DNA of 26,311 nt from Comamonadaceae bacterium. Its GTDB lineage: Bacteria; Pseudomonadota; Gammaproteobacteria; Burkholderiales; Burkholderiaceae_C. The notes beneath the pieces are model-generated. The model was given only the letters and a program-made list of their open reading frames with translations. It did no database searches and had not been told where the DNA came from. The position numbers and the translations under genes are program-made. Below, in pieces: positions 1-9,169 of the stretch (its first letter is position 1; every line of letters begins with the position of its first letter). The stretch lies in contig CANCDA010000011.1 of assembly GCA_947374705.1 (NCBI GenBank), positions 1 to 26,311 of the forward strand, in the 5' to 3' direction.

Positions 1-467
1 CCCACAGGCAGATGAATCTCAAGTGCCCAGTCAAACATCAGCCACAGCGCAGGCCCGGCCAGCACCATGCAAGTCAGCACCGAGAGGCGCTTGCGCGCCC
101 CGGCCAACCAAGCCACGCTGCCCACCAACAAGCCGATGGACAGGACATAACCGAGGAAGGGCAGCAGCGCGACGTAGGCCGCCAAGATCGCCAGCAAACC
201 CAGGGCCATGCGGTGCGGGTGTTCTGCCCCGGCTTCTTCCTTGGCTTCATTAGGCTCGACCGCTTCGGCCTTGTTTTTGACGCCACTTTTCAGGAACAGC
301 GCCACACAGGCCAGCAGCAGCAACCCGCCCACGCTCATGGGCACGCCATTGGCCCCCACGCTATCGGCCAACAGGCTGTCCTCAATGCCCCGCGCATAAA
401 ACAGGTAGCTGATGGCCAAGGCCGCGCCCACCAGCGCCGTGATGCGGTCCACGCGCTGGTCGGTCAT
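1..467 (-). CDS. TctB-family small membrane subunit of a tripartite tricarboxylate transporter (3' end cut by window)
   Basis: Reading from the ATG at 467 gives 155 codons with no stop before the window edge, so the C-terminus is missing. The product begins MTDQRVDRITALVGAAL and shows several hydrophobic segments (about residues 9-25, 45-60, 88-120 and 128-148), with a charged loop rich in K, E and A between the second and third. This layout is that of the four-helix TctB subunit, which with TctA moves carboxylates supplied by a periplasmic TctC receptor. The start overlaps the tctC stop as ATGA, so the two are translationally coupled; tctA would be expected just beyond the window. The substrate cannot be read from the sequence. 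Confidence 0.8.
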   Translation of the reverse strand, partial: MTDQRVDRITALVGAALAISYLFYARGIEDSLLADSVGANGVPMSVGGLLLLACVALFLKSGVKNKAEAVEPNEAKEEAGAEHPHRMALGLLAILAAYVALLPFLGYVLSIGLLVGSVAWLAGARKRLSVLTCMVLAGPALWLMFDWALEIHLPV

Positions 468-1450
468 TTGATCAGCCCCATTTCTTTGAAAGCAGCAGCG
501 GTCTCTTGCGCCACCTCGGTGGTGAACTTGCGTGCGGCTTCGCGGCCCAGCACCATGGGCGTGAGGTGGTCTTTGGTGTAGTCGGCTTTGTATGCGGGCA
601 AGGCCACCACTTTGCGCACCGCGTCTTCCCAGGTTTTGGCAATCGCATCGGGCAGGCCCTTGGGTGAGGCAATGCCACGGAATTTGCGGATCACCACATT
701 GAGCCCCTGCTCTTTGGCCGTGGCCAGCTTAGGCAAGGTCGCCAGGCGCTGCTCAGACAGCGTGGCCAGCAGGCGGATCTTGCCCGCCTCCAGCTGGCCT
801 TGCAGTTCTTGCATCTCACCTATGCCGATGTCGTAGGTGCCGTTGAGCACGCCGATCATCAAGTCGCCCCCACCCTCGTGGCTGACGATGGGCACCTTGA
901 CGCCGCCCGCGCGCGCCAGCTTCTCCATGCCAATGCGCTCAAGAGACGCCGGGTTGGCCGCACCCCAGCGCGATTTTCCGGGGTTGGCCTTGGCGTGGGC
1001 CACCACATCGCTCAGGCTTTTAAAAGGCGACTCGGTGCGGGTGTAGATCACCTCGGGGTCGATGAAAATAATCAACATCGGGTCCAGCCCGTCGTAGCCC
1101 ACGGGCGGCTTGGACAGAAGCGTGGTCTGGATGTAGGTGGGTGTGGTGCCGTAAAAGATAGAGCCATTGGGCGCGCCTTTGGCTACATTGGCTACGGCCG
1201 TGGCCCCGCTGCCGCCGCGCACGTTTTCTACGGCGAGATTGGTCTTGAGCACGCCTGCGAGGTGCTTGTTCAGATTGCGTAAGAACACGTCGGTGCCGCC
1301 GCCCGGGCTGGAATGGGTGACCAGGGTGACGCGGCTTACAGGGTAGGGGGCTTGCGCTGAGGCGGATGCAGGTGCCGACGTTTGGGCCAGCGCAACGCTG
1401 CCCAGCAACAAAGTCAGGCTGGCCGTGGCGAGCAGGGTGCGTAGGTACAT
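464..1450 (-). CDS. Bug/TctC-family periplasmic solute receptor
   Basis: 328 residues. The chosen ATG at 1450 puts a clean signal peptide first (MYLRTLLATASLTLLLGSVA, cleavage near ALA-QT). An in-frame ATG at 1519 would add 23 residues ahead of the signal and is unlikely. The mature part has the Bug-family features VTLVTHSSPGGGTD near the N-terminus, a GANPASLERIGMEKLA region and a C-terminal LLATLSEQRLATLPKLATAKEQG block. Bug proteins capture small carboxylates or related anions in the periplasm and deliver them to TctAB. tctB follows with a 4-base overlap. I see no convincing Shine-Dalgarno, but a 19-bp palindrome lies 72-90 bases upstream of the chosen start and could be an operator. The ligand is unknown. 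Confidence 0.88.
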   Translation of the reverse strand: MYLRTLLATASLTLLLGSVALAQTSAPASASAQAPYPVSRVTLVTHSSPGGGTDVFLRNLNKHLAGVLKTNLAVENVRGGSGATAVANVAKGAPNGSIFYGTTPTYIQTTLLSKPPVGYDGLDPMLIIFIDPEVIYTRTESPFKSLSDVVAHAKANPGKSRWGAANPASLERIGMEKLARAGGVKVPIVSHEGGGDLMIGVLNGTYDIGIGEMQELQGQLEAGKIRLLATLSEQRLATLPKLATAKEQGLNVVIRKFRGIASPKGLPDAIAKTWEDAVRKVVALPAYKADYTKDHLTPMVLGREAARKFTTEVAQETAAAFKEMGLIK

Positions 1451-1521
1451 GGCGATGTGATGAAGAAAAGTGGAAATACCGAGAGCATTGACCCAAAGCG
1501 AATCAAGCCCGTGTTCCATTG

Positions 1522-1540
1522 GGAAGAACGGCGTTCTTCC
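1522..1540. promoter_or_regulatory. Perfect 19-bp palindrome upstream of tctC, candidate operator
   Basis: GGAAGAACGGCGTTCTTCC has two 9-base arms that match perfectly around a single central base. It lies between the terminator of the upstream operon and the tctC start, with no U-run beside it, so it is more likely a protein-binding site than a terminator. No regulator gene lies next to it, and assigning an operator role is inference. Confidence 0.45.
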
Positions 1541-1566
1541 AATTGAAAAGCTGCCTCCATTAGGCT

Positions 1567-1595
1567 AAAAAACCCGTGTTCTAACCATACGGGTT
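1567..1595 (-). terminator. Intrinsic terminator of the hydroxylase-sox operon
   Basis: On the minus strand, seven bases after the hydrolase stop, AACCCGT pairs with ACGGGTT across an 11-base loop and runs directly into six T residues. This is a standard Rho-independent terminator. It separates the seven-gene operon from the tctCB module. Confidence 0.8.
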
Positions 1596-1602
1596 AACCC
1601 TG

Positions 1603-2451
1603 TTATTCGGGTGATAAAGCCTCCAGTAGCAAGCGATTGACCTCATCCGCGCTTTCATATTGCACCCAGTGCCCCACGCCGGGCAAGATGCAAGCTTGGC
1701 GCTGCGGCTGGCCTTCGAGCAAGGTTTTTTTCAACACAGCGGGCTCCGCGGTCACATCATGTTCACCCCAGACCAGCAGCACCTGGGCGCTGGTCTGGGC
1801 TAGCGCGGCGCTCAGGCCACCGGCTTGCGAGATGGGGCGACTGCGAAAACGGGCACGCTTGCACGACACGCTGTGCACGGCGAGCGCCAGCGCGTCAATT
1901 TGCGCGGGGTCAAACAACATGTGCATGTGCAAGTTGTGGTGCATGCAGGCATCAATCGCCTCCTGCGTTTTAGCGCGGTGCCAGTTCATCAACTCACCGC
2001 GCGGGCGACGCAAGCCGCCGTGACCTGCAGCCCCTAGCAATACCAAGTGCCGAATGCGCGACCGCCGCGCTGCAAGCTGCGCCGCCACCAAACCGCCGAA
2101 TGAAAACCCGACCAGATCAACCCACGTGTCTGCACCCACCAGCGCGTCCAAGCTGTTCAAGGTGGCGTGAACCAGATCGGCCATGTCGCCAGAACGCGAT
2201 GGCCCCAAGTCATCGGACTCACCAAAACCCGGCAAGTCGGGCACCCACACCGTGAAGCGCCTGGCCAAAACCTCGATGTTGCGCACCCAGTGCAGCCAAC
2301 TGCCGTGGCCACCGTGTAGCAGCACCAAGGGTGGACCTTCACCAAATTGCCGCCAGCAGACAAAGCGCCCATCCACCTCCACGCGGTGGCGGGTGGCTTG
2401 GGCTTCGAGTTGGGTGATGAGTGGGTCTGTCATGACTTGTATTTTCGTCAT
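1603..2451 (-). CDS. Alpha/beta-fold hydrolase
   Basis: 282 residues from the ATG at 2451; an in-frame ATG at 2433 (MTDPLITQ) is equally possible. The fold is clear: oxyanion-hole HGG at 46-48, nucleophile elbow GFSFGG with Ser117, acid Asp232 in WGEHDVTAEP and His261 in GVGHWVQYE. This is a complete Ser-Asp-His triad of a soluble esterase or C-C hydrolase type enzyme. There is no signal peptide, so it acts in the cytoplasm. It is the last gene of the operon that starts at 7288, about 75 bases after soxA and just before the terminator. The substrate is unknown; the context suggests an ester, thioester or ring-cleavage product linked to the molybdenum hydroxylase. Confidence 0.87.
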   Translation of the reverse strand: MTKIQVMTDPLITQLEAQATRHRVEVDGRFVCWRQFGEGPPLVLLHGGHGSWLHWVRNIEVLARRFTVWVPDLPGFGESDDLGPSRSGDMADLVHATLNSLDALVGADTWVDLVGFSFGGLVAAQLAARRSRIRHLVLLGAAGHGGLRRPRGELMNWHRAKTQEAIDACMHHNLHMHMLFDPAQIDALALAVHSVSCKRARFRSRPISQAGGLSAALAQTSAQVLLVWGEHDVTAEPAVLKKTLLEGQPQRQACILPGVGHWVQYESADEVNRLLLEALSPE

Positions 2452-2526
2452 TCTTGCGCAGCCCCTGCGTCTCGCGCCTCCTTGCAGAGTTCTTCAATCG
2501 AAATCGGCGGGCCTTCGTGCTTGGCC

Positions 2527-3330
2527 TCAGGGTCGCACGCCCGGAGACTCCAGCGCCATGCCTTTGGCTTGTGCGGCCAGGTACAACTCCAGCTCCACCA
2601 ACTCTGGCGCACCCAACGCATAGGGCTGTGAACGCACGCCGCTCATGCAGTTGCGCAGGCGGCGCTGGAGCGAACCGACGCCTTGCCATTCCAGCCGGTA
2701 CACGGGGTAGGCGGTGGGGTGGGCTTGGGGGATGAGGTTGCCCCCCAGGCGCAGGCCCGCGCGCTCGTCATGGCACTGCGCACAGGAGAGGTTGAGCTGG
2801 CCCATGCGTTGCGTGTAGCGCTGTTGGCCTTGGTCAATGAAAGGCTGCAAACGCGCGTCGGTGGGTGGGGTGATGGGCAGGCCGCGGGATTGGCGTGCGA
2901 TGTAGCTTTCCAGGGCCAGCAACTCTTGGCTCTCAGAGCGCCAAGCGGGGGCTTGGCTCTGGTTGACGCGGCACAGGTTGATGCGCTGGGCCAGGTTGAT
3001 GGGGCGTTTTGAAGCGTCATCAAACGCGGGGTAGCGAGCAGCCACACCGCGCATGGACTGGCTGGCTTCACCATGGCAACTGGCACAAGAACGGTTTGAG
3101 GTTCGGGTGCTGGCCGCAGGCGTGCTTTGCCACACCTCATGGCCCTGCTTGACCCACAACATGCCGGGGTTGAGCGCATCGTCGCGCTGCATGGCTTGCA
3201 AGTCGGGGCTCATAAACTCAGCGCCGGAGCGACGCGTTTTTGAGGCCTCCTGGGCATGGCCCATGCCCATCCACATCAAGGGCAGCGCCAGCAGCGCAGA
3301 GGCAGCAAGGCCGCGCAAGATTGGCCTCAT
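2527..3330 (-). CDS. soxA: SoxA, dihaem cytochrome c of the SoxXA complex
   Basis: 267 residues with an N-terminal signal peptide (cleavage near GHA-QE). There are two haem-c motifs, CASCH at 82-86 and CAQCH at 183-187. Cys228 in RNCMSGVRSQPY is at the place where SoxA proteins carry the cysteine (often persulfidated) that ligates the active-site haem. INLCRVNQ at 117-124 is another SoxA signature. SoxXA oxidatively joins a sulfur substrate to the SoxY cysteine in the periplasm and passes electrons to cytochrome c. The start overlaps the soxZ stop as ATGA. It is a dihaem form with all expected ligands, so it looks functional. The gene normally found next to it, soxB, is not in the window. Confidence 0.93.
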   Translation of the reverse strand: MRPILRGLAASALLALPLMWMGMGHAQEASKTRRSGAEFMSPDLQAMQRDDALNPGMLWVKQGHEVWQSTPAASTRTSNRSCASCHGEASQSMRGVAARYPAFDDASKRPINLAQRINLCRVNQSQAPAWRSESQELLALESYIARQSRGLPITPPTDARLQPFIDQGQQRYTQRMGQLNLSCAQCHDERAGLRLGGNLIPQAHPTAYPVYRLEWQGVGSLQRRLRNCMSGVRSQPYALGAPELVELELYLAAQAKGMALESPGVRP

Positions 3331-3647
3331 GTGACTTGCAGCGCCACGCTCTCGCTATGGCGAAAACCGTTGTCACCTTCCCAGCTGAAGCGCAGCGTTC
3401 CACTGCTCGTGGCGACGGTGTGAAACGCGATGTAGGGGTTGGCCGCCATGGCCGGGTACAGGGCCGCTTCAAACACCAACTCGTCGTTGTAGTGGCAACT
3501 GAAGTGGGTGATGATGTTGCGCGGCAAAATTTTGCCGTTGTCGCCCGGGCGAAAGCCGGTTTCCATCTCGTGAGCGATGGTGGTGTGAATCTCGATGGCC
3601 TCGCCGCGCTGGGCACTGGCGGGTGATTTGATGAGGGTGCGGGCCAT
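3327..3647 (-). CDS. soxZ: SoxZ, thiosulfate-oxidation carrier partner
   Basis: 106 residues starting MARTLIKSPA. I chose 3647 because the longer reading adds 22 residues that lie inside soxY. The small beta-sandwich family is recognisable from the opening, the HEMETGFRPGDNGK region (26-39) and the C-terminal WEGDNGFRHSE. SoxZ has no export signal and forms a heterodimer with SoxY, normally exported by riding on the Tat signal of SoxY. The start lies two bases after the soxY stop, and an AGAGGTGG stretch a few bases upstream can act as ribosome-binding site. The stop overlaps the soxA start. Confidence 0.93.
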   Translation of the reverse strand: MARTLIKSPASAQRGEAIEIHTTIAHEMETGFRPGDNGKILPRNIITHFSCHYNDELVFEAALYPAMAANPYIAFHTVATSSGTLRFSWEGDNGFRHSESVALQVT

Positions 3648-3649
3648 AG

Positions 3650-4135
3650 TCAAACCACCTCTTCCAAACAGGCCGCAATCGACACGTTCACGTTCACCGT
3701 GTGCGACCAGCACGTACCGTCATTCATGCGCGCCACCGCCACCAGTTGCTGCGTGGTGGCCAGTCGGATGCGAGTGGCCACGCGGGCGCGGCCACTGCGG
3801 GGACTCAAGCTGAACTTCGCCACCTCGCGTTGCGGGTTGCGCTCGTTAAAGATGGCGATGGCGGTGACGTGGTCGCCTGCCGTCATCGGGCTCTCTACCG
3901 ACACGGTGAGCGGCACGGTGTTGCCGTTGTCCACGATGGGGGCAATGTCGAGCAGCACGCGGCCTGCCTTCACCGGCGCACCGGCGGCGAAGCTGCGGAT
4001 GGCAGCAGCCAGTTCATCGCTATTGGCCGTGGCGTTGCCCACCCATAGCCAAGTCCCAATGGCCACGCCGGCCTTGAGCAGTTGGCGGCGTTGGTTAAGG
4101 GTTTTATGCGTCATGTGGTTCGCCTGTTTTTTCAT
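3650..4135 (-). CDS. soxY: SoxY-like sulfur carrier with atypical C-terminus
   Basis: 161 residues. A twin-arginine signal (QRRQLLKAG, Arg16-Arg17) precedes a hydrophobic stretch. The remainder follows the SoxY fold: AGRVLLDIAPIVDNGNTVPL, then VTAIAIFNERNPQREVAKF, then VAVARMNDGTCWSH. Classical SoxY ends in a flexible GGCGG whose cysteine carries the sulfur substrate. Here the corresponding end is SIAACLEEVV: Cys156 is kept, but the flanking glycines are replaced and five residues follow it. A second cysteine (Cys142) lies in GTCWSH. The stop is clear and soxZ begins two bases on, so this does not look like a frameshift. The start overlaps the soxX stop. The change may mark a lineage variant or a different cargo. 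Confidence 0.88.
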   Translation of the reverse strand: MKKQANHMTHKTLNQRRQLLKAGVAIGTWLWVGNATANSDELAAAIRSFAAGAPVKAGRVLLDIAPIVDNGNTVPLTVSVESPMTAGDHVTAIAIFNERNPQREVAKFSLSPRSGRARVATRIRLATTQQLVAVARMNDGTCWSHTVNVNVSIAACLEEVV

Positions 4136-4605
4136 TGCAGTGTGCTCAGGTAAGCAATCACGTCTTCAATTTGTTGCGCGCTCAAAATCGGCTGGTCGCG
4201 CCAAGCCGCCGCCACACGCGTGAGGCCGCTCAATGCATGGTAAGCGGGCATGATGGTTTGAGGATTAATTTGACGTGAATCGACCAAGCGCAGGCGCAGT
4301 TGCGCTGTAGTCCAGCGCGCGCCTGCACCGGCCAGACTGGGGGCCAAATCCCCTTGAAACTGCACCTCAGGCAAGGGACCGCTGTGGCACAGCAGGCACA
4401 GGCTGAGCGAGCGGTTCGCCACCACGCTGCGCCCGCGTACCACGTCACCCGCAACTGGCGTTAGGGGTTCGGGCAGTGAATCCGTCACGGTAAGCGTCAC
4501 AGTTTGTGCGCTAGCGTTCATGGTGAACGCAACGCCAAGAAGTGCGAGCCAGACACAGACCCAAGCCGGGCAACCCGCCCCTTGCAGGCGTGTTGCCCGT
4601 CGCAT
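4132..4605 (-). CDS. soxX: SoxX, monohaem cytochrome c
   Basis: 157 residues from the ATG at 4605. A TTG at 4611 in the same frame would add two residues and overlap the upstream stop. An N-terminal hydrophobic signal (WVCVWLALLGVAF) is followed by one haem motif, CLLCH, about 70 residues in, with Met in QTIMPAYHAL as the likely distal ligand, and a helix ending ...EDVIAYLSTLQ typical of SoxX. It pairs with SoxA. Its position directly behind the molybdenum hydroxylase subunit is notable, because IorAB-type hydroxylases usually have a cytochrome c subunit encoded next to them; SoxX may therefore serve two partners. That role is inference. Confidence 0.9.
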   Translation of the reverse strand: MRRATRLQGAGCPAWVCVWLALLGVAFTMNASAQTVTLTVTDSLPEPLTPVAGDVVRGRSVVANRSLSLCLLCHSGPLPEVQFQGDLAPSLAGAGARWTTAQLRLRLVDSRQINPQTIMPAYHALSGLTRVAAAWRDQPILSAQQIEDVIAYLSTLQ

Positions 4606-4607
4606 CC

Positions 4608-6784
4608 TCAAGCCCGTTTCAGGCTGTGGTGCTTGAGCGGCAGGTCGCGAATGCGCTTGCCGGTGGCGGCAAAAATCGCATTCAACACTGCGGGTGCGGC
4701 CACCGCAATGGTGGGCTCGCCCACGCCGCCCCAGAAGCCGCCGGAGGGCATGACCGTGGTCTCTACCTTGGGCATTTCATGCAGGCGCATCACGGGGTAG
4801 CTGTCAAAGTTCTTTTGCTGTACAGCGCCGTTGCTGATGGTGATTTCACCGTACAAAGCCGCCGACAAGCCATAGACAAACGAGCCTTCCACCTGGTACT
4901 CAATCTGCTGCACGTTCACGGCGTGGCCGGGGTCTGTCGCGGCCACGATGCGGTGGATTTTGAGCCAACCGTCGTCGCTGACCGACACCTCGGCACACGC
5001 CGCCACATAGCTGCCAAACCCCATGGTCTGTGCCAGGCCACGGAACACGCCTTTGGGCGCGGGCTTGTCCCAACCGGCCTTGCTGGCCACGGCATTGAGC
5101 ACGGCCAAATGCTTGGGGTGATTGGTCATGAGCTTGCGCCGGAAGGCCAGCGGGTCTTGCCCGGTGGCGTGGGCGATTTCATCAATGAAGGACTCGACGT
5201 AAATCGTGTTTTGATTCAGGTTCACCCCGCGCCAAAAACCGGCCGGCACGTGCGTGTTGCGCATGGCGTGGTCGATCAGCAGGTTGGGGATGGTGTAGCC
5301 GAAGTTGCCTTCAGGGCCCGAGGCCTCCAGACCCTGGAACACCACCGGGTCTTTGCCGTTTTTAATCGCCTGCGGCGCGACGGTGGCCAAGATGGACTGG
5401 CCTGAGATGCGCATGTGCAAGGCGTTGACGTTGCCCTTGTCGTCCAACCCCGCCGTGAGTTTGCACTGCGTGATGGGATGGAAGAAGCCTTGCGCCATGT
5501 CCTCTTCGCGCGTCCAGATCAGCTTGACGGGCGTGCCCGGCATGGTCTTGGCGATGGTCACCGCTTGGGTGACGAAATCGTTACGCGCGCGGCGACCAAA
5601 ACCACCGCCCAGGTACTCTTGGTACACATCGCACTTGGCGGGGGGCAGGCCCGCCGCTTCTGCGGTGGCGGCCAAAGAGGCTTCGGCGTTTTGCGTGGGT
5701 ACCCAGACCTCACAGCGCTCGGGCGTCCAGCGCGCGGTGGCGTTCATGGGCTCCAGCGGTGAATGGCTCAGGTGCGGGTAGGAATAGACGGCTTCGATCT
5801 TGCGGGCCGCTGTGGCCAGGGCGGCGGGTGCGTCACCCTGCGAGTTGCCCACCACCGCGTCTTTGGCGTCCAGCCCGGCTTTGAGCACCTCGGCGATGCT
5901 GGCGCTGGAGACTTTGGCGTTGGGCCCCATGTCCCATTCAATCGACAAGGCCTCTAGCGCGGTCTTGGCGCGCCACCAGGTGTCGGCCACCACGGCCACG
6001 GCGCTGTCGCCCACCTGCATCACTTTTTTGACGCCAGCGCGCTTCTCGATGCTGGCGGCGTTAAAACCCTTGACCTTGCCGCCAAATACTGGGCAGTCGC
6101 GGATGGCGGCGTTGAGCATGCCGGGCAGCTTGACGTCGATGCCGTAGTTCTGCGCGCCCATGGTTTTTTTGACCGTGTCCAGTCGGGCGATGCGCTTGCC
6201 GATCAGGCGCCAGTCTTTCGGGTCTTTCAAGACAATGCTGGCGGCGTCTGGCGGTGTGAGCTTGGCGGCGGCTGCGGCCACTTTGCCATAGCTGGTTTTG
6301 CGATTGCTCGCTTTGTGCGTGATGACGCTGTTGGCGGCCACACATTCGGCAGCGGGCACGCCCCACTCCTGCGCAGCGGCTTGCACCAGCATCATGCGGG
6401 CCGCAGCGCCACCTTTGCGCACATAGTCTTGCGATTCACGAATGCCTCGGCTACCGGTGGCATTGAAGTTGCCCCAAACGCGTTTGCGCGCCAGGCTTGT
6501 GCCCGGTGTGGGGTGCTCGGTCGTGACTTTGGCCCAGTTGCATTCCAACTCCTCGGCCACCATCTGCGCCAGGCCGGTGAGCGTGCCTTGGCCCATTTCA
6601 GCGCGGGCAATGCGCACGACCACCGTGTCATCAGGTTTGATGACGACCCAGGCATTGACCTCGGGCGTGGCGTCTTGTGCGCTGGCGAAGGGCACGTGAA
6701 AGCTCAGCATCAGGCCACCAGCGGTGGCCGTGGTGCTGGCCAGGAAGGTGCGGCGGGACAGGTCTGTGTTCATAGGGGTCTGGC

Positions 6785-6788
<4 letters not shown>
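4608..6788 (-). CDS. Molybdopterin-binding subunit of a periplasmic xanthine-oxidase-family hydroxylase (IorB/aldehyde-dehydrogenase-like)
   Basis: 726 residues, the usual length of the IorB-type large subunit. A Tat signal (LSRRTFLASTTATAGG, residues 10-25) indicates export with cofactor bound. Molybdopterin-contact motifs include EMGQGTLTG at 64-72 and LGGGFGRR at 393-400. Glu691 in GGVGEPTIAVAAPAVLNA is the catalytic base expected near the C-terminus. Such enzymes hydroxylate N-heterocycles or oxidise aldehydes with water as oxygen donor and pass electrons through a 2Fe-2S subunit to cytochromes. The start overlaps the stop of that small subunit as ATGA, and soxX follows with a 2-base gap. 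The substrate cannot be inferred; isoquinoline 1-oxidoreductase is only the best-known relative. Confidence 0.9.
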
Positions 6789-7288
<500 letters not shown>

Positions 7289-7349
7289 TGTGTTTCCTCA
7301 AGTTTTCTTGGCGATAAAGGCCGGGCGAATGTTGCCACAGTCGAGGGGG

Positions 7350-7378
7350 TTTATAAAGCGCCTTTGCAGAATGCGCAA
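7350..7378 (-). promoter_or_regulatory. Sigma70-like promoter of the hydroxylase-sox operon
   Basis: On the minus strand, TTGCGC (7378-7373), a 17-base spacer and TATAAA (7355-7350) lie about 60 bases before the ATG at 7288. The -10 matches consensus at five of six positions and the -35 at four. It faces away from the divergent ligase gene. No further operator is obvious in the 183-bp divergent region. Confidence 0.5.
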
Positions 7379-7471
7379 TCCGAGAAAACACCGGGGGGAA
7401 ACACCTGGCAGATTCGGGCTGACAATACGCAAGCCCCAGGCACTGGCACCGCCGCCTATTCAGCCCCACTT

Positions 7472-9169
7472 ATGCGTCCACATTACAAACACTGGCCTCG
7501 TCGCCTGCCCCATAGCCTGAGTCCCCGAGCCACCACCTTGTGGGACAACCTGGCCACCAGCGCACGACGCTACCCGCACAAAGCCTGTTTGGTGTTCTTC
7601 GGTCGGGTCTTGAGCTATGCCGAGGTGCTGCAAAAAGCAGAGCACATGGCGCTCGACTTGCAGGGTCTGGGCGTGCGCCCAGGCGACCGCGTGGTGCTCA
7701 GTTTGCAAAACTGCCCACAACTCGTCATCGCCCACTTCGCCATCCTGCGCGCCAACGCGGTGGTCGTGCCCGTCAACCCCATGAACCGCCTGGAGGAGCT
7801 CAAGCACTACATCAGCGACCCGGACGCCCGCATCGCCATCACCACCGCAGATATCGCGCCCGAGCTGGCGCGTGCCAGCGATGCCTTGCCGCCAGAGCAG
7901 CGGCTGGCGCATTTGATCGTGACCCAGTTCACCGATGCGTTTGACGCTGACATCACCGGGGATGAAGCGCCACCGACAAGCTGGCACGACTGGCTACTCA
8001 CGCGCCACGCACTGCCTGAGTTGCAAGGCGGGCAAGTGCATGCGTGGGATGCGGTCTTGAAAGGTCAAGCACAGGGTTCACTCCCCGAGCTGCAAGTTGG
8101 CCCCAGCGACTTGGCCCTGCTGCCTTACACCAGCGGCACCACTGGCCTGCCCAAGGGCTGCATGCACACGCACGCCAGCATCATGCACAACGCCATGGCC
8201 AGCGCCCTGTGGAACAGCAGCACCGCAGAGAACGTGACGCTGGCCGTGGTACCCATGTTCCACATCACCGGCATGGTCAGCGTGATGCACACCAACATTC
8301 GCCTGGGCGCCACGCTGGTGGTGATGCCGCGCTGGGATCGTGAGCTGGCCGGGCGTCTCATTTCACGCCGCCGCGTGACGCACTGGACCAACATCCCCAC
8401 CATGGTGATTGACCTGCTGGCCAGTCCCCACTTTGCGCAGTACGACTTATCCAGCCTGAAGTACATCGGCGGCGGCGGGGCGGCCATGCCGCAAGCTGTG
8501 GCCCAGCGTTTGTTGGAGCAGTACGGTCTGCCTTATATCGAAGGTTACGGCTTGACAGAAACCGCAGGCCCCTCGCACACCAACCCGCCCGATGCACCCA
8601 AGCAGCAGTGTCTGGGCATCCCCTTCATAAGCACCGATTCACGCGTGATCGACCCCGAGACGCTGACTGAGTTGCCCGCGGGCCAAACCGGCGAAATCGT
8701 GACCCATGGTCCCGAGGTTTTCTCAGGCTACTGGAAGCTGCCCGAGGCCACCGCGCAAGCCTTCATCCTGCTGGACGGCAAGCGTTTTTTCCGCACCGGA
8801 GATTTGGGCCGGGTCGATGAAGACGGCTATTTCTTCATGGTCGATCGGCTCAAACGCATGATCAACGCCTCGGGCTTCAAGGTCTGGCCCGCCGAGGTAG
8901 AAGCCTTGATGTTCAAGCACCCCGCCATTCAAGAGGCCTGCATCATCGCCACACACGACAGTTACCGAGGTGAGTCGGTCAAAGCGGTTGTGGTGCTGCG
9001 CGCCGCGCACGTGGGTCGGGTGAGCGAGCAAAACATCATTGACTGGTGTCGTGACAACATGGCGGTGTACAAAATCCCCCGCCACGTTCAATTCGTTGAA
9101 ACCTTGCCCAAGAGCGGCGCGGGCAAGGTGATGTGGCGGGCCTTGCAAGACGCAGAAAGAAATCAATGA
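7472..9169 (+). CDS. AMP-dependent acyl-CoA synthetase (long-chain/aromatic acid-CoA ligase type)
   Basis: 565 residues from the ATG at 7472 (MRPHYKHWPRRLP). The longer in-frame reading from 7364 adds 36 low-complexity residues inside the promoter region and was not used. ANL-superfamily motifs are all present: P-loop YTSGTTGLPKG at 219-229, GYGLTE at 358-363, FRTGD at 440-444, hinge DRLKRMI at 458-464 and the catalytic lysine in SGAGKVM at about 552. The enzyme adenylates a carboxylic acid and transfers it to CoA in the cytoplasm. The stop overlaps the start of the flavin oxidoreductase, so the two are coupled. It is divergent from the hydroxylase-sox operon, which suggests a shared catabolic programme. 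The acid substrate is unknown. Confidence 0.9.
   Translation: MRPHYKHWPRRLPHSLSPRATTLWDNLATSARRYPHKACLVFFGRVLSYAEVLQKAEHMALDLQGLGVRPGDRVVLSLQNCPQLVIAHFAILRANAVVVPVNPMNRLEELKHYISDPDARIAITTADIAPELARASDALPPEQRLAHLIVTQFTDAFDADITGDEAPPTSWHDWLLTRHALPELQGGQVHAWDAVLKGQAQGSLPELQVGPSDLALLPYTSGTTGLPKGCMHTHASIMHNAMASALWNSSTAENVTLAVVPMFHITGMVSVMHTNIRLGATLVVMPRWDRELAGRLISRRRVTHWTNIPTMVIDLLASPHFAQYDLSSLKYIGGGGAAMPQAVAQRLLEQYGLPYIEGYGLTETAGPSHTNPPDAPKQQCLGIPFISTDSRVIDPETLTELPAGQTGEIVTHGPEVFSGYWKLPEATAQAFILLDGKRFFRTGDLGRVDEDGYFFMVDRLKRMINASGFKVWPAEVEALMFKHPAIQEACIIATHDSYRGESVKAVVVLRAAHVGRVSEQNIIDWCRDNMAVYKIPRHVQFVETLPKSGAGKVMWRALQDAERNQ

Noticed and set aside
2452..2526. Possible small peptide between soxA and the hydrolase gene (minus strand, ending ...IEELCKEARDAGAAQE)
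   Set aside because: The frame looks protein-like for about 28 codons but has no start codon outside soxA; SoxA ends normally in SPGVRP, so there is no sign of a frameshifted tail.
4132..4605. SoxX read only as the cytochrome subunit of the molybdenum hydroxylase
   Set aside because: The single CxxCH, the IMPAYH distal-ligand region and the adjacency to soxYZA fit SoxX; the usual hydroxylase-linked cytochrome has several haem motifs. A dual role remains open.
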